NCBI GenBank assembly: GCA_965249215.1
Contig: CBDFLN010000001.1
Span: 434,001 to 498,000, forward strand
Source: G963667675 sp965249215
GTDB taxonomy: Bacteria > Chloroflexota > Dehalococcoidia > Lucifugimonadales > UBA3495
DNA: 64,000 bases
Direction of reading: 5' to 3'
Both the position numbers and the translations under genes were made by a program. The notes below the pieces were generated by a model. The model was not told the DNA's origin. It made no database searches and saw only the letters and a program-made list of their open reading frames with translations. Below, one piece after another: positions 26,642 to 35,231 of the stretch. How positions within the stretch are numbered: the stretch's first letter is position 1; each line of letters starts with the position of its first letter.

Positions 26642-28081
26642 CTAAATATACAAACCCGCACCGGCGCGATGCGCGGCGGGTGGGTGGGTGACGCCGCCGG
26701 GAAAGACTTTCTCTGGATTCAAACGGTTGAGCGGTGCAAACGCCTCTCTAACCCTGAGCATCGCATTCAGGTCGTCCGGCGAAAACACCAGCGGCATTTG
26801 CTCTTTCTTCTCCATGCCCACCCCGTGCTCCCCCGTCAAGGCGCCGCCAAGTTCGACGCAGGCCCTCATCACCTCGGCGCCTGCCTCTGCAACCCTCTGC
26901 AACGCGCCCGGCTCCCGCTCGTCGAACAACAGGCAAGGGTGCAGGTTGCCGTCCCCGGCATGGGAGACGTTGGCGACGGCAATGCCGTACTTTGCGCTGA
27001 TCTCTGCTACCCGCCGGTGGGCTGCAGCCAGCTGTGTGCGGGGCACAACCCCGTCCGCCAGGTAGTAGTTAGGCGCCAGACTGCCCAGCGCGCCCAGGGC
27101 CCCCTTGCGGCCCGCCCACAAAGCGGCCCGCTCCTCCTCTTCTTCAGCTACCCGCACCTGCATAGCCCCGGTGTCCCAAAGTGCGGCTTCTACCTCTTCC
27201 CCAATCTCTTCGACTTCCTCCGTGAGCCCCTCCACCTCGACCAGCAGCACGGCGCCCGCGTTGTCCGGGTAGCCCAGGTCGGCCACGTTCTGGACCGCTT
27301 TCACGACCACCGAATCGATCAGCTCCAATGCCGCAGGCACGATGCCGTGACCGATCACCGCCGATACCGCAGTGCACGCCGATTCCACGTCGGGAAACAT
27401 CCCCAAAAGGGTCTTCACCCGTTCCGGCAGCGGCAATAACCGGACAACGATCTTGGTGGCTACCCCGAATGTCCCCTCGGAGCCGAGGAACACTCCCCGC
27501 AGGTCATAGCCCGGTGTCTCGTTGACCGGCCTTCCCGCCAGGCTGCCAAGATTGACCACGCTCCCGTCTTCCAGCGCCACTTCCAATCCCAATACGTGGT
27601 TGGTGGTGGTGCCGTAAGCCAGGCAATGCGGCCCCCCGGCGTTCTCGGCCACGTTTCCCCCCAACGTGCACGCCCTCTGGCTCGAAGGGTCCGGCGCATA
27701 CCGCAGGCCGCTCTTTCGGGCGTAATTGTCCAAGTCGAGGTTGATTACTCCCGGCTCCACCGTCGCCGTTCGATTCTCTCTGTCCAACTCCAGGATGCTG
27801 TTCATTCGCGTGAAGGCGATTTGCATTCCCCCGGTGGCCGCAATGGCTCCTCCGCTCAGTCCGGTTCCCGACCCCCGGCCTACCACGGGAATGCCTTCCT
27901 CGTAGGCCAGGCCTAATATCTGGCTCACTTGCTCAGCGGATCGGGGGAATACCACCGTTTCAGGCATGCCCTTGGCAACCGAACCATCGTACTCGAACAC
28001 CACCAGGTCCTCGGGATGGGACACCACGTGGGCCTCCCCAACGATGGCCTTCAACTGCTGTATAAATTGCTCTGCAGGCAT
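26642..28081 (-). CDS. glcD: FAD-linked oxidase, GlcD-like
   Basis: About 479 aa from the ATG at 28081 (an in-frame TTG lies 12 bases upstream). FAD-binding motifs: GRGSGTGLSGGAIA, VEPGVINLDLDNYARK, DPSSQRACTLGGNVAENAGGPHCL and GYDLRGVFLGSEGTFG. The C-terminal cap has NVSHAGDGNLHP and the GALTGEHGVGMEKK metal/substrate motif of the D-lactate/glycolate dehydrogenase family. First gene of the glcD-E-F cluster; 96 bp separate it from the next gene. D-lactate or 2-hydroxyglutarate are alternative substrates. Confidence 0.9.
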   Translation of the reverse strand: MPAEQFIQQLKAIVGEAHVVSHPEDLVVFEYDGSVAKGMPETVVFPRSAEQVSQILGLAYEEGIPVVGRGSGTGLSGGAIAATGGMQIAFTRMNSILELDRENRTATVEPGVINLDLDNYARKSGLRYAPDPSSQRACTLGGNVAENAGGPHCLAYGTTTNHVLGLEVALEDGSVVNLGSLAGRPVNETPGYDLRGVFLGSEGTFGVATKIVVRLLPLPERVKTLLGMFPDVESACTAVSAVIGHGIVPAALELIDSVVVKAVQNVADLGYPDNAGAVLLVEVEGLTEEVEEIGEEVEAALWDTGAMQVRVAEEEEERAALWAGRKGALGALGSLAPNYYLADGVVPRTQLAAAHRRVAEISAKYGIAVANVSHAGDGNLHPCLLFDEREPGALQRVAEAGAEVMRACVELGGALTGEHGVGMEKKEQMPLVFSPDDLNAMLRVREAFAPLNRLNPEKVFPGGVTHPPAAHRAGAGLYI

Positions 28082-28093
28082 AACGTTCTTCAA

Positions 28094-28490
28094 TCGGCAG
28101 GAGTCTCGTCACCCCCGCCAAACCCGCGACTCCCGCCCTACAGGCGACGCCGCCCTGCCCGTCAATCCCGCCCTGCCCGTCAATCCCGCGGAAGCGGAAG
28201 CCTAGGGGTTCCCCGGTACGGTTGACGGCTGACAAGTCGGAAGCAACATTCCGAGTCTCGGTCTCGCCTATGACACCCGCGATGATAGACTATCCCTGAA
28301 ACTGTTGGCAACAAAGCTCGCCGCCTCCGTTTCATGAGAACTGCCGGCCTGGGCCTGGCGTGGGCATGCCCCCAGGTCCACTCCATCGAGCTTGCCGGAC
28401 TAACACGGCAGGTGGTACAAGAGCGGAGCGCAGGTCAGGCGATCCCGGCCAACCGCCTGACCCTTGAGGCCTAAAGCTTGAGGAAAGACT
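28094..28490. other. Intergenic region with 18-bp direct repeat
   Basis: Region between divergent glcD and the cupin gene. It holds an 18-bp unit repeated directly at 28151-28168 and 28169-28186 (CGCCCTGCCCGTCAATCC). Promoters for both genes are expected here but no convincing -35/-10 pair was found. Confidence 0.6.
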
Positions 28491-28856
28491 ATGCATTACG
28501 TCAAAACCAAAGAGGTGACCCCACTCGATTTCGAAGGCTTGGAATTCAGGGGCTTGATACCCGGACTGCTGCCTTCGGCCTCCGTCGCCCATATTGAGGT
28601 GCCGCCTGGAGCCGCTCACGCCACGGCAAAATCGACAAAGAACGACAAACTCTACATATCCATTTCCGGCAAGCTGACTTTCGAGGTAAACGGAGAACGC
28701 ATCGAACTTGGCCCGCTGGACCTCCTGGTAATCCAGCGTGATGAATGGTTCAACTACCGCAACGAAAGCGACGACACGGCTGTTCTCTTCCTTGTTCACG
28801 TCCCGCCCTATGATTCGGACGGCGACGTATTCCTGCCCCCGGAGACCTTTGCATAA
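28491..28856 (+). CDS. Small cupin-domain protein
   Basis: 121 aa single cupin: IEVPPGAAHATAKS, LYISISGKLTFEVNGERIELGPLDLLVIQRDEWFNYRN. The first His and Glu metal ligands of a typical cupin are weakly conserved, so it may bind rather than turn over a ligand. GCTTGAGGAAAGACT precedes the ATG. Its last codons (ETFA) lie inside the 58-bp tandem duplication that begins at 28843. Confidence 0.78.
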   Translation: MHYVKTKEVTPLDFEGLEFRGLIPGLLPSASVAHIEVPPGAAHATAKSTKNDKLYISISGKLTFEVNGERIELGPLDLLVIQRDEWFNYRNESDDTAVLFLVHVPPYDSDGDVFLPPETFA

Positions 28857-28974
28857 CGGTCATTTCGGCCCCCGAACCGGAATTCCTTGCCCGCATTAGC
28901 AGACCTTTGCATAACGGTCATTCCGGCCCCCGAACCGGAATTCCTTGCCGGCATTAGTAGACCTTTGCATAACC
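28843..28974. repeat. Tandem 58-bp duplication including the cupin 3' end
   Basis: Two 58-bp units (28843-28900, 28901-28958) and the first 16 bases of a third. Each begins AGACCTTTGCATAA, the end of the cupin gene. Each unit also contains a small CCGAACCGG-type palindrome. Confidence 0.85.
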
Positions 28975-28992
28975 TGGACTCTGCCGTTCGTG

Positions 28993-29090
28993 CGGTTCCG
29001 TTTGCTTTCAGGGTATGCTACGTCTGAGCCTAGCGCCACACCCTGTAACCGAACGGAACCGTTCGTGCTGAGGGAAATCGAAATACGAAC
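28993..29090. repeat. Two adjacent hairpin repeats
   Basis: First hairpin: CGGTTCCGTT (28993-29002) with its reverse complement at 29052-29061. Second: GTTCGT (29061-29066) with ACGAAC (29085-29090) around CTGAGGGAAATCGAAA. The first belongs to the GGTTCCGTTTGC family also seen at 57849-57918; the second belongs to the TTCGTCCTGAG family of 11313-11358. Confidence 0.7.
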
Positions 29091-29146
29091 GTGCGGCCCA
29101 CACTCACCCGAAGTCACACTTCTGCGAAGTTGTTCAGCAGCCTCCA

Positions 29147-30529
29147 TCAGCGATCAACCAGGCGGTATATGCTATCGCCGCCGTCGTTTTCACGGCTGAG
29201 CAGATAGATCTCCCCGGAGCTGTCCTCCGCCAGAGACAATATCCACCGCGGGGCCCCGTCAGTGAGCAGCAGTTCTTCCACGGGCTCCCCGGCCGCGGCG
29301 GTCTCGGCATGGATCCCCCAGACCAGTCCGGTGCAGTAGTCGGCATAGACGTACCAGCCGCGCAGTGACGAGATTGCCGTCCCACGATAGACGTAACCCC
29401 CCATGATGGCGCAGCCCGAGTCTCGACCGTATTCCCAGACAGGCAACGTGATGCCGGTCAGGTCGCATTCCTCGTCACGAGGGAAGCAGCTCGTACCCTC
29501 GGTGATATTCCAACCGTAGTTTCCGCCGGGCTGGATGATATCTATCTCCTCGGCATGGTCCTGCCCAACATCGCCTGCCCAAAGAAGGCCCGTTTCGCCG
29601 TCGAAGCTCATCCGCCAGGGATTGCGCAAGCCGTAGGCCCAAATCTCAGGGCGCGCCTCCTCGCGGCCAACCATCGGGTTGTCAGGAGGTATGGCGTACG
29701 GCTCCTCGGCGGACGCGTCGCGAACATCGATTCGAATCACCGACCCCAACAAGGTTCCAAGATCCTGGCCGCTTCCCAGTGGGTCGCCCCCCCAACCGCC
29801 GTCTCCGAGGCCCAGATAGAGCATGCCGTCCGGCCCGAAAAGAAGGCTGCCTCCGTTATGATTCGCCGCTGGCTGGGGAATGTCCAAGATGACTAATTCG
29901 CTTTCGTCATCGAATGCGAATGTGTCTCCTTCGCCGGTGGTATTGAAGCGCGCTATCCTGCCGCCCCGCTTGTCTGCGCTCGGACGGAAGCTGTAATAGG
30001 CGTAAACGTAGCCATTTTGGGCAAAGTCCGGGTCCAGCGCAATTGCCAGCAGTCCCTCTTCGCCCTGCGAGCGGAGCGTGCGTTTCCTCTGGTCGTGGAC
30101 CGTGCGAGGAGCATCGTAAGGACCATCGCGATTAACAGCGACCACCAGCCCGTCTTGCAGAACGATCAGAAACAAGTCGTGTTCTGGCGCTTCCACCAGC
30201 ATCACAGGGAGAGTCAGGGTAGGAAGCCCTGGGAAGGCCGGTTGGATTGCCACGGAAGAACGCCCGGTGGCCGCCGGGTCAGGAGTACTGTTGGCAGCTT
30301 CAGTCGGCGGCGGAGCGGTGGCCGCTGAGTCAGGAGTACTGGTGGCAGCCTCAGTTGGCGGTGGAGCGGTGGCGCCTGGTTCAGAAGTACTGGTGACAGT
30401 CTCCGGCGACGGCGGTGGCGCGGTGGCCGGGCTGGCGCCGTCACACGAGATGACCGCCAGCGCCAACACTAAGATGAGGAATACGGAGCGTAGCACGTTG
30501 GCCTTGTCCAACAGGTAAGATCGCGGCAT
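29147..30529 (-). CDS. Exported PQQ-type sugar dehydrogenase (Asd/YliI-like) lipoprotein
   Basis: About 460 aa from the ATG at 30529 (a GTG at 30556 is possible). A signal peptide with lipobox-like VISC is followed by an Ala/Pro/Thr linker with two near-identical 18-residue repeats. The rest is a six-bladed beta-propeller of the glucose/sorbosone dehydrogenase family: GEEGLLAIALDPDFAQNGYVY, ANHNGGSLLFGPDGMLYLGLGDGG, EIWAYGLRNPWRMSFD, GDVGQDHAEEIDII and GNYGWN. These soluble quinoproteins oxidise aldoses or similar at the cell surface. No PQQ genes are in the window. Confidence 0.87.
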   Translation of the reverse strand: MPRSYLLDKANVLRSVFLILVLALAVISCDGASPATAPPPSPETVTSTSEPGATAPPPTEAATSTPDSAATAPPPTEAANSTPDPAATGRSSVAIQPAFPGLPTLTLPVMLVEAPEHDLFLIVLQDGLVVAVNRDGPYDAPRTVHDQRKRTLRSQGEEGLLAIALDPDFAQNGYVYAYYSFRPSADKRGGRIARFNTTGEGDTFAFDDESELVILDIPQPAANHNGGSLLFGPDGMLYLGLGDGGWGGDPLGSGQDLGTLLGSVIRIDVRDASAEEPYAIPPDNPMVGREEARPEIWAYGLRNPWRMSFDGETGLLWAGDVGQDHAEEIDIIQPGGNYGWNITEGTSCFPRDEECDLTGITLPVWEYGRDSGCAIMGGYVYRGTAISSLRGWYVYADYCTGLVWGIHAETAAAGEPVEELLLTDGAPRWILSLAEDSSGEIYLLSRENDGGDSIYRLVDR

Positions 30530-30809
30530 CGCACAGGATATCACAAGAATACGCACTGCAAAGTGAACGCGGATGCGCCGATCAGGCCCAATCCCTCGGC
30601 CCCAATTCGTCCGCTTCCCAACCGCGGCCTACTGACATCTGCCCCTTGCCCTCCCCGATGCCTCTTCGCTACCATAGCAGTAAGTAACTGTGAAGGCGTT
30701 TCCGGCCCATTTGGAGCCACCCAAGCCCTTGGTCCCAAGTGGCTCAAAATGTCTCAGAATATAAAAGCCCAGCCCACCGACCCTTCATGGTCTGGCCTCC
30801 TCCCCCATC

Positions 30810-30840
30810 CGTTCGTCCTGAGCCTCTCGAAGGACACGAA
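30810..30840. repeat. REP-like hairpin of the TTCGTCCTGAG family
   Basis: TTCGTCCTGAGCCTCTCGA followed by AGGACACGAA, an imperfect palindrome with a 2-base bulge. It contains the full left-target sequence recognised by the IS110 guide and five of six bases of the right target. Confidence 0.7.
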
Positions 30841-30866
30841 AGGATGTGCCGGACCCCTTCCACCCC

Positions 30867-30896
30867 TTGCCACTGGCAGTCCAACCCCATTATATT
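30867..30896 (+). promoter_or_regulatory. Candidate leuB promoter
   Basis: TTGCCA (30867-30872), 18-base spacer, TATATT (30891-30896). Confidence 0.4.
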
Positions 30897-30982
30897 GACG
30901 GACAGACTTACAACCCCTTCCCGGTGACGCCCGCCGGACCTTGATCCGTCCCGGACGGCGCCTCCCGGCATGGAGTAATCTC

Positions 30983-32074
30983 TTGCAGTTCAATATCGCC
31001 GTCCTTCCCGGAGACGGCATCGGCCCCGAGGTCACCGCCGAAAGCGTAAAAGTCCTGGAAGCCATCGGCCGCGCCTTTGGCCACAGGTTTGACTTTGAGT
31101 ACGCCGACGTCGGCGGCATTTCCATCGACAAGCACGGCCAAGCCCTCTTGCCGGAAGTACGCCACCTCGCCCAATCGGCCGACGCTGTCCTCTTCGGCGC
31201 GGTGGGCGGCCCTAAGTGGGACGACCCCTCTGCTTCGGTCAGGCCCGAGGAAGCCATATTGCAGCTCCGCAGCCACCTGGGAGTATTTGCCAATCTCCGC
31301 CCCGTTAAGGTCAACCCCGGCCTGGCCGATGCCAGCGCGTTGAAGCCGGAGGTGCTGGAAAATGTAGACATGGTCGTCGTCAGGGAACTCACCGGAGGGC
31401 TGTACTATGCCGAGCCCAAGGGTCGTGAAGAGACCCCCCAGGGCTGGACCGCCGTCGATACCATGCGTTACACCGAGACCGAAATCCAACGAATTCTGCA
31501 AGTTGGCTTCGAGTTAGCCGGCAGGCGCAAGCGTAAGCTGACCTCCGTGGACAAGGCCAACGTCCTGGAATGCTCACGGCTATGGCGGCAGGTGGCGACC
31601 CGCATGGCTGAAGAGCACCCGGACGTGGAGTTGGAGCATCTCCTCGTCGACAACTGCGCCATGCAATTAATCCAACGCCCCGCCGATTTCGACGTCATAG
31701 TTGTCGAGAACACCTTTGGAGACATCCTGTCCGACGAGGCCTCCATGTTGGCGGCCTCCATGGGCCTGTTGCCCTCCGCCAGCCTCAACGGAGTCCCCGT
31801 CACCGGCGGCAAGACCCCAGGGCTGTACGAACCCATTCATGGGTCCGCCCCGGACATCGCCGGCAAGGGCATCGCCAATCCCATCGCCTCCATACTCAGC
31901 GCCGCCATGCTGTTGCGCCACTCCCTGGGACTCACTGAAGAAGCCGCCGCGGTGGAGCGGGCCGTAGACCAGGTGCTAGCCGACAACTACCGCACGGCGG
32001 ACATAGCGGCTTCCGGCGCCGCGGCCATAGGCACCGTCGAGATGGGCGACCGCATAGTGGCGGCCCTGGTTTGA
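30983..32074 (+). CDS. leuB: 3-isopropylmalate dehydrogenase
   Basis: 363 aa from a TTG at 30983, with GGAG 7 bases upstream; an upstream in-frame TTG gives an unlikely Arg/Pro-rich extension. Oxidatively decarboxylates 3-isopropylmalate in leucine synthesis. The start FNIAVLPGDGIGPEV, the substrate segment ELTGGLYYAEPKG, DNCAMQLIQRPADFDVIV and NTFGDILSDEASML, and the NAD site HGSAPDIAGKGIANP are all canonical. No other leu genes are adjacent, so leuA and leuCD must be elsewhere. Confidence 0.95.
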   Translation: MQFNIAVLPGDGIGPEVTAESVKVLEAIGRAFGHRFDFEYADVGGISIDKHGQALLPEVRHLAQSADAVLFGAVGGPKWDDPSASVRPEEAILQLRSHLGVFANLRPVKVNPGLADASALKPEVLENVDMVVVRELTGGLYYAEPKGREETPQGWTAVDTMRYTETEIQRILQVGFELAGRRKRKLTSVDKANVLECSRLWRQVATRMAEEHPDVELEHLLVDNCAMQLIQRPADFDVIVVENTFGDILSDEASMLAASMGLLPSASLNGVPVTGGKTPGLYEPIHGSAPDIAGKGIANPIASILSAAMLLRHSLGLTEEAAAVERAVDQVLADNYRTADIAASGAAAIGTVEMGDRIVAALV

Positions 32075-32092
32075 ACTGGAGCAAGCGCCAGC

Positions 32093-33136
32093 ATGGGCGA
32101 TGACCTCGCCATAGCCCTCGCCGTCTTCACCGCCGCCTCCGTCGCCGTCATCTACTTCGGCGCCCGCCTTGCCGTCTACGGTGACGTCCTGGCTGACCTG
32201 ACCGGCTGGGGACGGGTGTTCGTGGGTAGCCTCTTGGTGGCTTTGGCCACGTCGCTCCCTGAGCTCTCCACCAACGTCTCCGCCGTTCGCTTGGACCCCC
32301 CTAATCCCGAGTTGGCCGTAGGCACCATACTAGGCGCCAACATGTACAACATGTTCAAGCTGTCCTTGGTCATGTTGCTTTTCGGGGGCATCGGGTTTCT
32401 GCGGCGGGTGGCGCCAAACCAGAATTATCTGGTTGCGGCCTCGGTGATTATCACCGGCACGGCCCTGATATTTGCCGCGTTTAAGCTTGATCTATCTCTG
32501 TGGAACGTCGGGCTGTCCTCGTTGGTGCTCCTCGTCATTTTTATCGTCGGCATGCGGGTCGTCTACGTTACCCGCTCCCAGGAAACCCGCGGAGGCCATG
32601 ATGGGGCCGAAGAACAAATGAGCCTCCGCCGCGCCTGGGTGTTGTTCGGCATTGCGTCCTTGGCCGTGGTGGTCGCCGGCTTTTTCTTAGCTTGGAGCGC
32701 AGACCAAATCGCGGAACACGCCGGCATCGCCTCCAGCACCTTGGGCATTCTGGCCGTCTCTTTTGTGACCAGCCTGCCAGAGCTGTCGATGGCCATCGCC
32801 GCGGCCCGCATCGGCGCAACCGACCTTGCCGTGGCCGGCTTGTTTGGCAGCAACATGTTCAATATTTCCATCCTGTTTTATACCGATCTGTTCTATCGGG
32901 ACGGCATTCTGGTCAACGAAGCTGTGTCATCCCATTTCGTCGCCGGAGGACTGTCAATCGGCCTGATGTTGATGGGGTGGGTGTTGATCCTGGGGAGACG
33001 CCGCATAACGGCCGTCGTGGCTAACGCTGTGTTGGTGGTCATGACGTTGGTTACCATCGCCGGCGCTGTGGTGGTGGCTGGCCTTGGCGCCACTGAAGAT
33101 GATAACGCCGGTCAGGCTACAGCAACCAAGCGCTGA
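32093..33136 (+). CDS. Sodium/calcium exchanger-family membrane protein
   Basis: 347 aa, about ten membrane segments. It has the internal duplication of the CaCA superfamily: first alpha repeat ALATSLPELSTNVSAVR with TILGANMYNMFKLSLVM, second SFVTSLPELSMAIAAARIG with GLFGSNMFNISIL. The PE and N residues form the ion-binding site. A short charged cytoplasmic loop (RSQETRGGHDGAEEQ) separates the halves. Starts 18 bases after leuB and may be co-transcribed. Exchanges Ca2+ or another cation for Na+ or H+. Confidence 0.9.
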   Translation: MGDDLAIALAVFTAASVAVIYFGARLAVYGDVLADLTGWGRVFVGSLLVALATSLPELSTNVSAVRLDPPNPELAVGTILGANMYNMFKLSLVMLLFGGIGFLRRVAPNQNYLVAASVIITGTALIFAAFKLDLSLWNVGLSSLVLLVIFIVGMRVVYVTRSQETRGGHDGAEEQMSLRRAWVLFGIASLAVVVAGFFLAWSADQIAEHAGIASSTLGILAVSFVTSLPELSMAIAAARIGATDLAVAGLFGSNMFNISILFYTDLFYRDGILVNEAVSSHFVAGGLSIGLMLMGWVLILGRRRITAVVANAVLVVMTLVTIAGAVVVAGLGATEDDNAGQATATKR

Positions 33137-33219
33137 AGCATATCCGGGCCGCCTGCCGGATGGTCTTTCTCAACTCCCCGTGGTCGGCCCCGTAGGACAG
33201 AGTAACTGCTGCGGTTGGC

Positions 33220-33633
33220 TCAGACGATCTCCAATCGTTCCTCTGCGACGACGCCCTCAACTATGCTAAAGGACCGCACTTGGGGATCGTCCGCATCCTT
33301 TAACGAGACTAGCACGTACCGCACGTCCGGCCACAATTGGGCGGTTCCGCCCGCAATGCGCACGTCCGTGTCCGAAGGATAGGCCTCGCTTTGAGTGTGG
33401 GAGTGGTATATGGCCAGCAGTTCCCAATCGTTGTCCCCGGCCTCCGAATCCACTTTGACAATCTCGCCGGGGTCCATGTCGAAGCGAAATGGACTTGCCG
33501 CCAAGTTGGTCATCCGGTAGAGCTTGAGCACTCGTCCGTCTCGTCCCGCCAGGATGCCGCAACATTCGTTGGGCAGGTCCTCCCTGGCATGGGCCACCAT
33601 CTCGTCAACGAAACGCCTTTCCACCTGCGTCAA
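33220..33633 (-). CDS. JAMM/MPN+ (Mov34-type) metallopeptidase
   Basis: 137 aa. The full zinc motif is present: Glu23 (PNECCGILAG), then His77-x-His79-x7-Ser87-x2-Asp90 in HSHTQSEAYPSDTD. Stand-alone bacterial JAMM proteins of this size process ubiquitin-like sulfur carriers (ThiS/MoaD/CysO type) in cysteine, thiamin or molybdopterin synthesis. No sulfur carrier or E1-like gene is next to it; the convergent and divergent neighbours are an exchanger and metF. Probably active by motif; substrate unknown. Confidence 0.88.
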   Translation of the reverse strand: MTQVERRFVDEMVAHAREDLPNECCGILAGRDGRVLKLYRMTNLAASPFRFDMDPGEIVKVDSEAGDNDWELLAIYHSHTQSEAYPSDTDVRIAGGTAQLWPDVRYVLVSLKDADDPQVRSFSIVEGVVAEERLEIV

Positions 33634-33744
33634 CTGCCGTCCTCCTGGCCGCGGTCAAGGGCCAATCATGCCATTGGAGTATAACAACATCAGGCTGGAA
33701 CGACGAGATTCGCCCCCATTCCCCGTTGGGCCACCGCCTGCCAG

Positions 33745-33774
33745 TTAGACACTAGGTTGGCTCGATGCTATTAT
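33745..33774 (+). promoter_or_regulatory. Candidate metF promoter
   Basis: TTAGAC (33745-33750), 18-base spacer, TATTAT (33769-33774) preceded by TGC, an extended -10. No SAM or cobalamin riboswitch was recognised in the leader. Confidence 0.35.
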
Positions 33775-33870
33775 GGCCGTTGGGCGGCCCTCCCTTTGGT
33801 TGCCGGAACCATTCTGGGATACACGCCGCAGTGCCGCCCTTTCTCAAAGCACAAAAGGCGTCCTGATATT

Positions 33871-34752
33871 GTGAAGATCAAACAGATTCTGCAGACCAAG
33901 CGGTCCATCTCCTGCGAATTCTTTCCGCCCAAGTCGGCTGAAGGGATCCCGGGAGTTTTTCGGGCCATCGACCGCCTCAAGGCCTTCAACCCCGATTTCG
34001 TATCCGTGACTTACGGCGCGGGAGGGTCAACCAGGCAGTTCACCGAGGAGATAACGACGCGAGTCAAGGCCGAGGGGGACTTGGAGGTGATGGCCCACGT
34101 AACCTGTGTGGGACAGTCCAAAGAGCCGGTTCACGGCGTGTTGGCAAGGCTGGCCGACGCCGGCATCGAGAACGTCATTGCTCTCCGGGGAGACCCGCCC
34201 CAGGGCGAGAAGGAATTCGTCCCGGCCGAAGGCGGCTTTGGCCACGCCACAGACTTGATTCACCACATCAGAAAGCGCTTCCCCTTTGGTATCGCGGCTG
34301 CCTGCTATCCCGAGGGCCACACCGAGTCTCCCAACTTGGAGACGGACATGGCCCACACCAAGCTCAAGGTGCATAACGGGGCCGAGTTCTTGATTACTCA
34401 GCTCTTTTACGACAACAGCGACTTCTTTGCGTTCATGGACCGGGTCCAACAGGCCGGCATCGACGTGCCCGTAATACCCGGAGTGCTCCCAATCCTGAGC
34501 GCTGGTCAGATTCGCAGATTTACCGCATTGTGCGGCGCCCGCATCCCCGAGGCCTTGGACAAACAGCTGGACAAGTTCTCCGACGACGATGATGCCGTCC
34601 GGGAACTGGGCGTGGAGTATGCCTCCGCCCAGGTGAGGGAGTTGTGGGACGCCGGAGTGCCGGGCATCCATTTCTATGTCCTCAACAGGAGTTACTCTGT
34701 TTCCAAGATACTGACGAACCTGGGCTTGGCTGGGCACACCGGCAAGGACTGA
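33871..34752 (+). CDS. metF: Methylenetetrahydrofolate reductase
   Basis: 293 aa from the GTG at 33871, the normal MetF length; the upstream in-frame stretch to 33757 lacks family similarity. Reduces 5,10-methylene-THF to 5-methyl-THF using FAD. ISCEFFPPKSAEG is the N-terminal signature with the catalytic Glu, followed by FVSVTYGAGGSTR, ENVIALRGDPPQG, IAAACYPEGHTES, LITQLFYDN and GIHFYVLNRS. All canonical. No other methionine gene is adjacent. Confidence 0.94.
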   Translation: MKIKQILQTKRSISCEFFPPKSAEGIPGVFRAIDRLKAFNPDFVSVTYGAGGSTRQFTEEITTRVKAEGDLEVMAHVTCVGQSKEPVHGVLARLADAGIENVIALRGDPPQGEKEFVPAEGGFGHATDLIHHIRKRFPFGIAAACYPEGHTESPNLETDMAHTKLKVHNGAEFLITQLFYDNSDFFAFMDRVQQAGIDVPVIPGVLPILSAGQIRRFTALCGARIPEALDKQLDKFSDDDDAVRELGVEYASAQVRELWDAGVPGIHFYVLNRSYSVSKILTNLGLAGHTGKD

Positions 34753-34832
34753 GGCCCAGGCGGCCGTCTTTCAAGCTGTTCTGGGTGTCCACCCGGGTGA
34801 CAGCGCCCCGTCCCGCAGGCGCGTAAGCAGAC

Positions 34833-35231
34833 ATGAACCAAGGCCGGCCAGTTATGACCCTCTCTTCCGGCGTAGACATCATCGAAATCTCCAGGGTACA
34901 ACGGGTCTTGGACCGGTATGCCCAGCGTTTTCTCAGCCGGGTCTACACCGACGGCGAGATTGCCTACTGCCGGGGGCGCGCGCCCAACCTTGCCGCCCGG
35001 TTCGCCGCCAAGGAAGCCACGATGAAGGCCCTGGGTACCGGCGTTCGGGGCGTCGGCTGGAAAGACGTCGAAATAACGCGCCAGCCCAGCGGGGCCCCTG
35101 CCGTCGTCCTCCACGGCAGGGCCAAGCTCCGCGCCCAGCGGCTTGGAGTGCTGGACATATCTCTGAGCTTGTCCCACTCCCGGGAATACGCCGTAGCTTT
35201 TGTGGTCCTACAGCGGGCGCCTCAACCATGA
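34833..35231 (+). CDS. acpS: Holo-[acyl-carrier-protein] synthase
   Basis: 132 aa (a start at the second Met, 34854, is also possible). Transfers 4'-phosphopantetheine from CoA to ACP. GVDIIEISRVQRVLDRY contains the Mg-binding Asp, and AARFAAKEATMKALGTG contains the Glu and Lys of the active site; ISLSLSHSREYAVAFV closes the fold. Its stop overlaps the next start (ATGA at 35228), so it is coupled to the NAD(P)HX repair gene, a common pairing. Confidence 0.93.
   Translation: MNQGRPVMTLSSGVDIIEISRVQRVLDRYAQRFLSRVYTDGEIAYCRGRAPNLAARFAAKEATMKALGTGVRGVGWKDVEITRQPSGAPAVVLHGRAKLRAQRLGVLDISLSLSHSREYAVAFVVLQRAPQP

Larger units (their letters stand above)
30530..30982. other. Intergenic region before leuB
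   Basis: No gene recognised. It contains an REP-like hairpin (30810-30840) and a candidate leuB promoter (30867-30896). No T-box or leucine leader peptide was seen. Confidence 0.6.

Noticed and set aside
33634..33870. SAM riboswitch before metF
   Set aside because: No recognisable conserved core or terminator; only a possible promoter.
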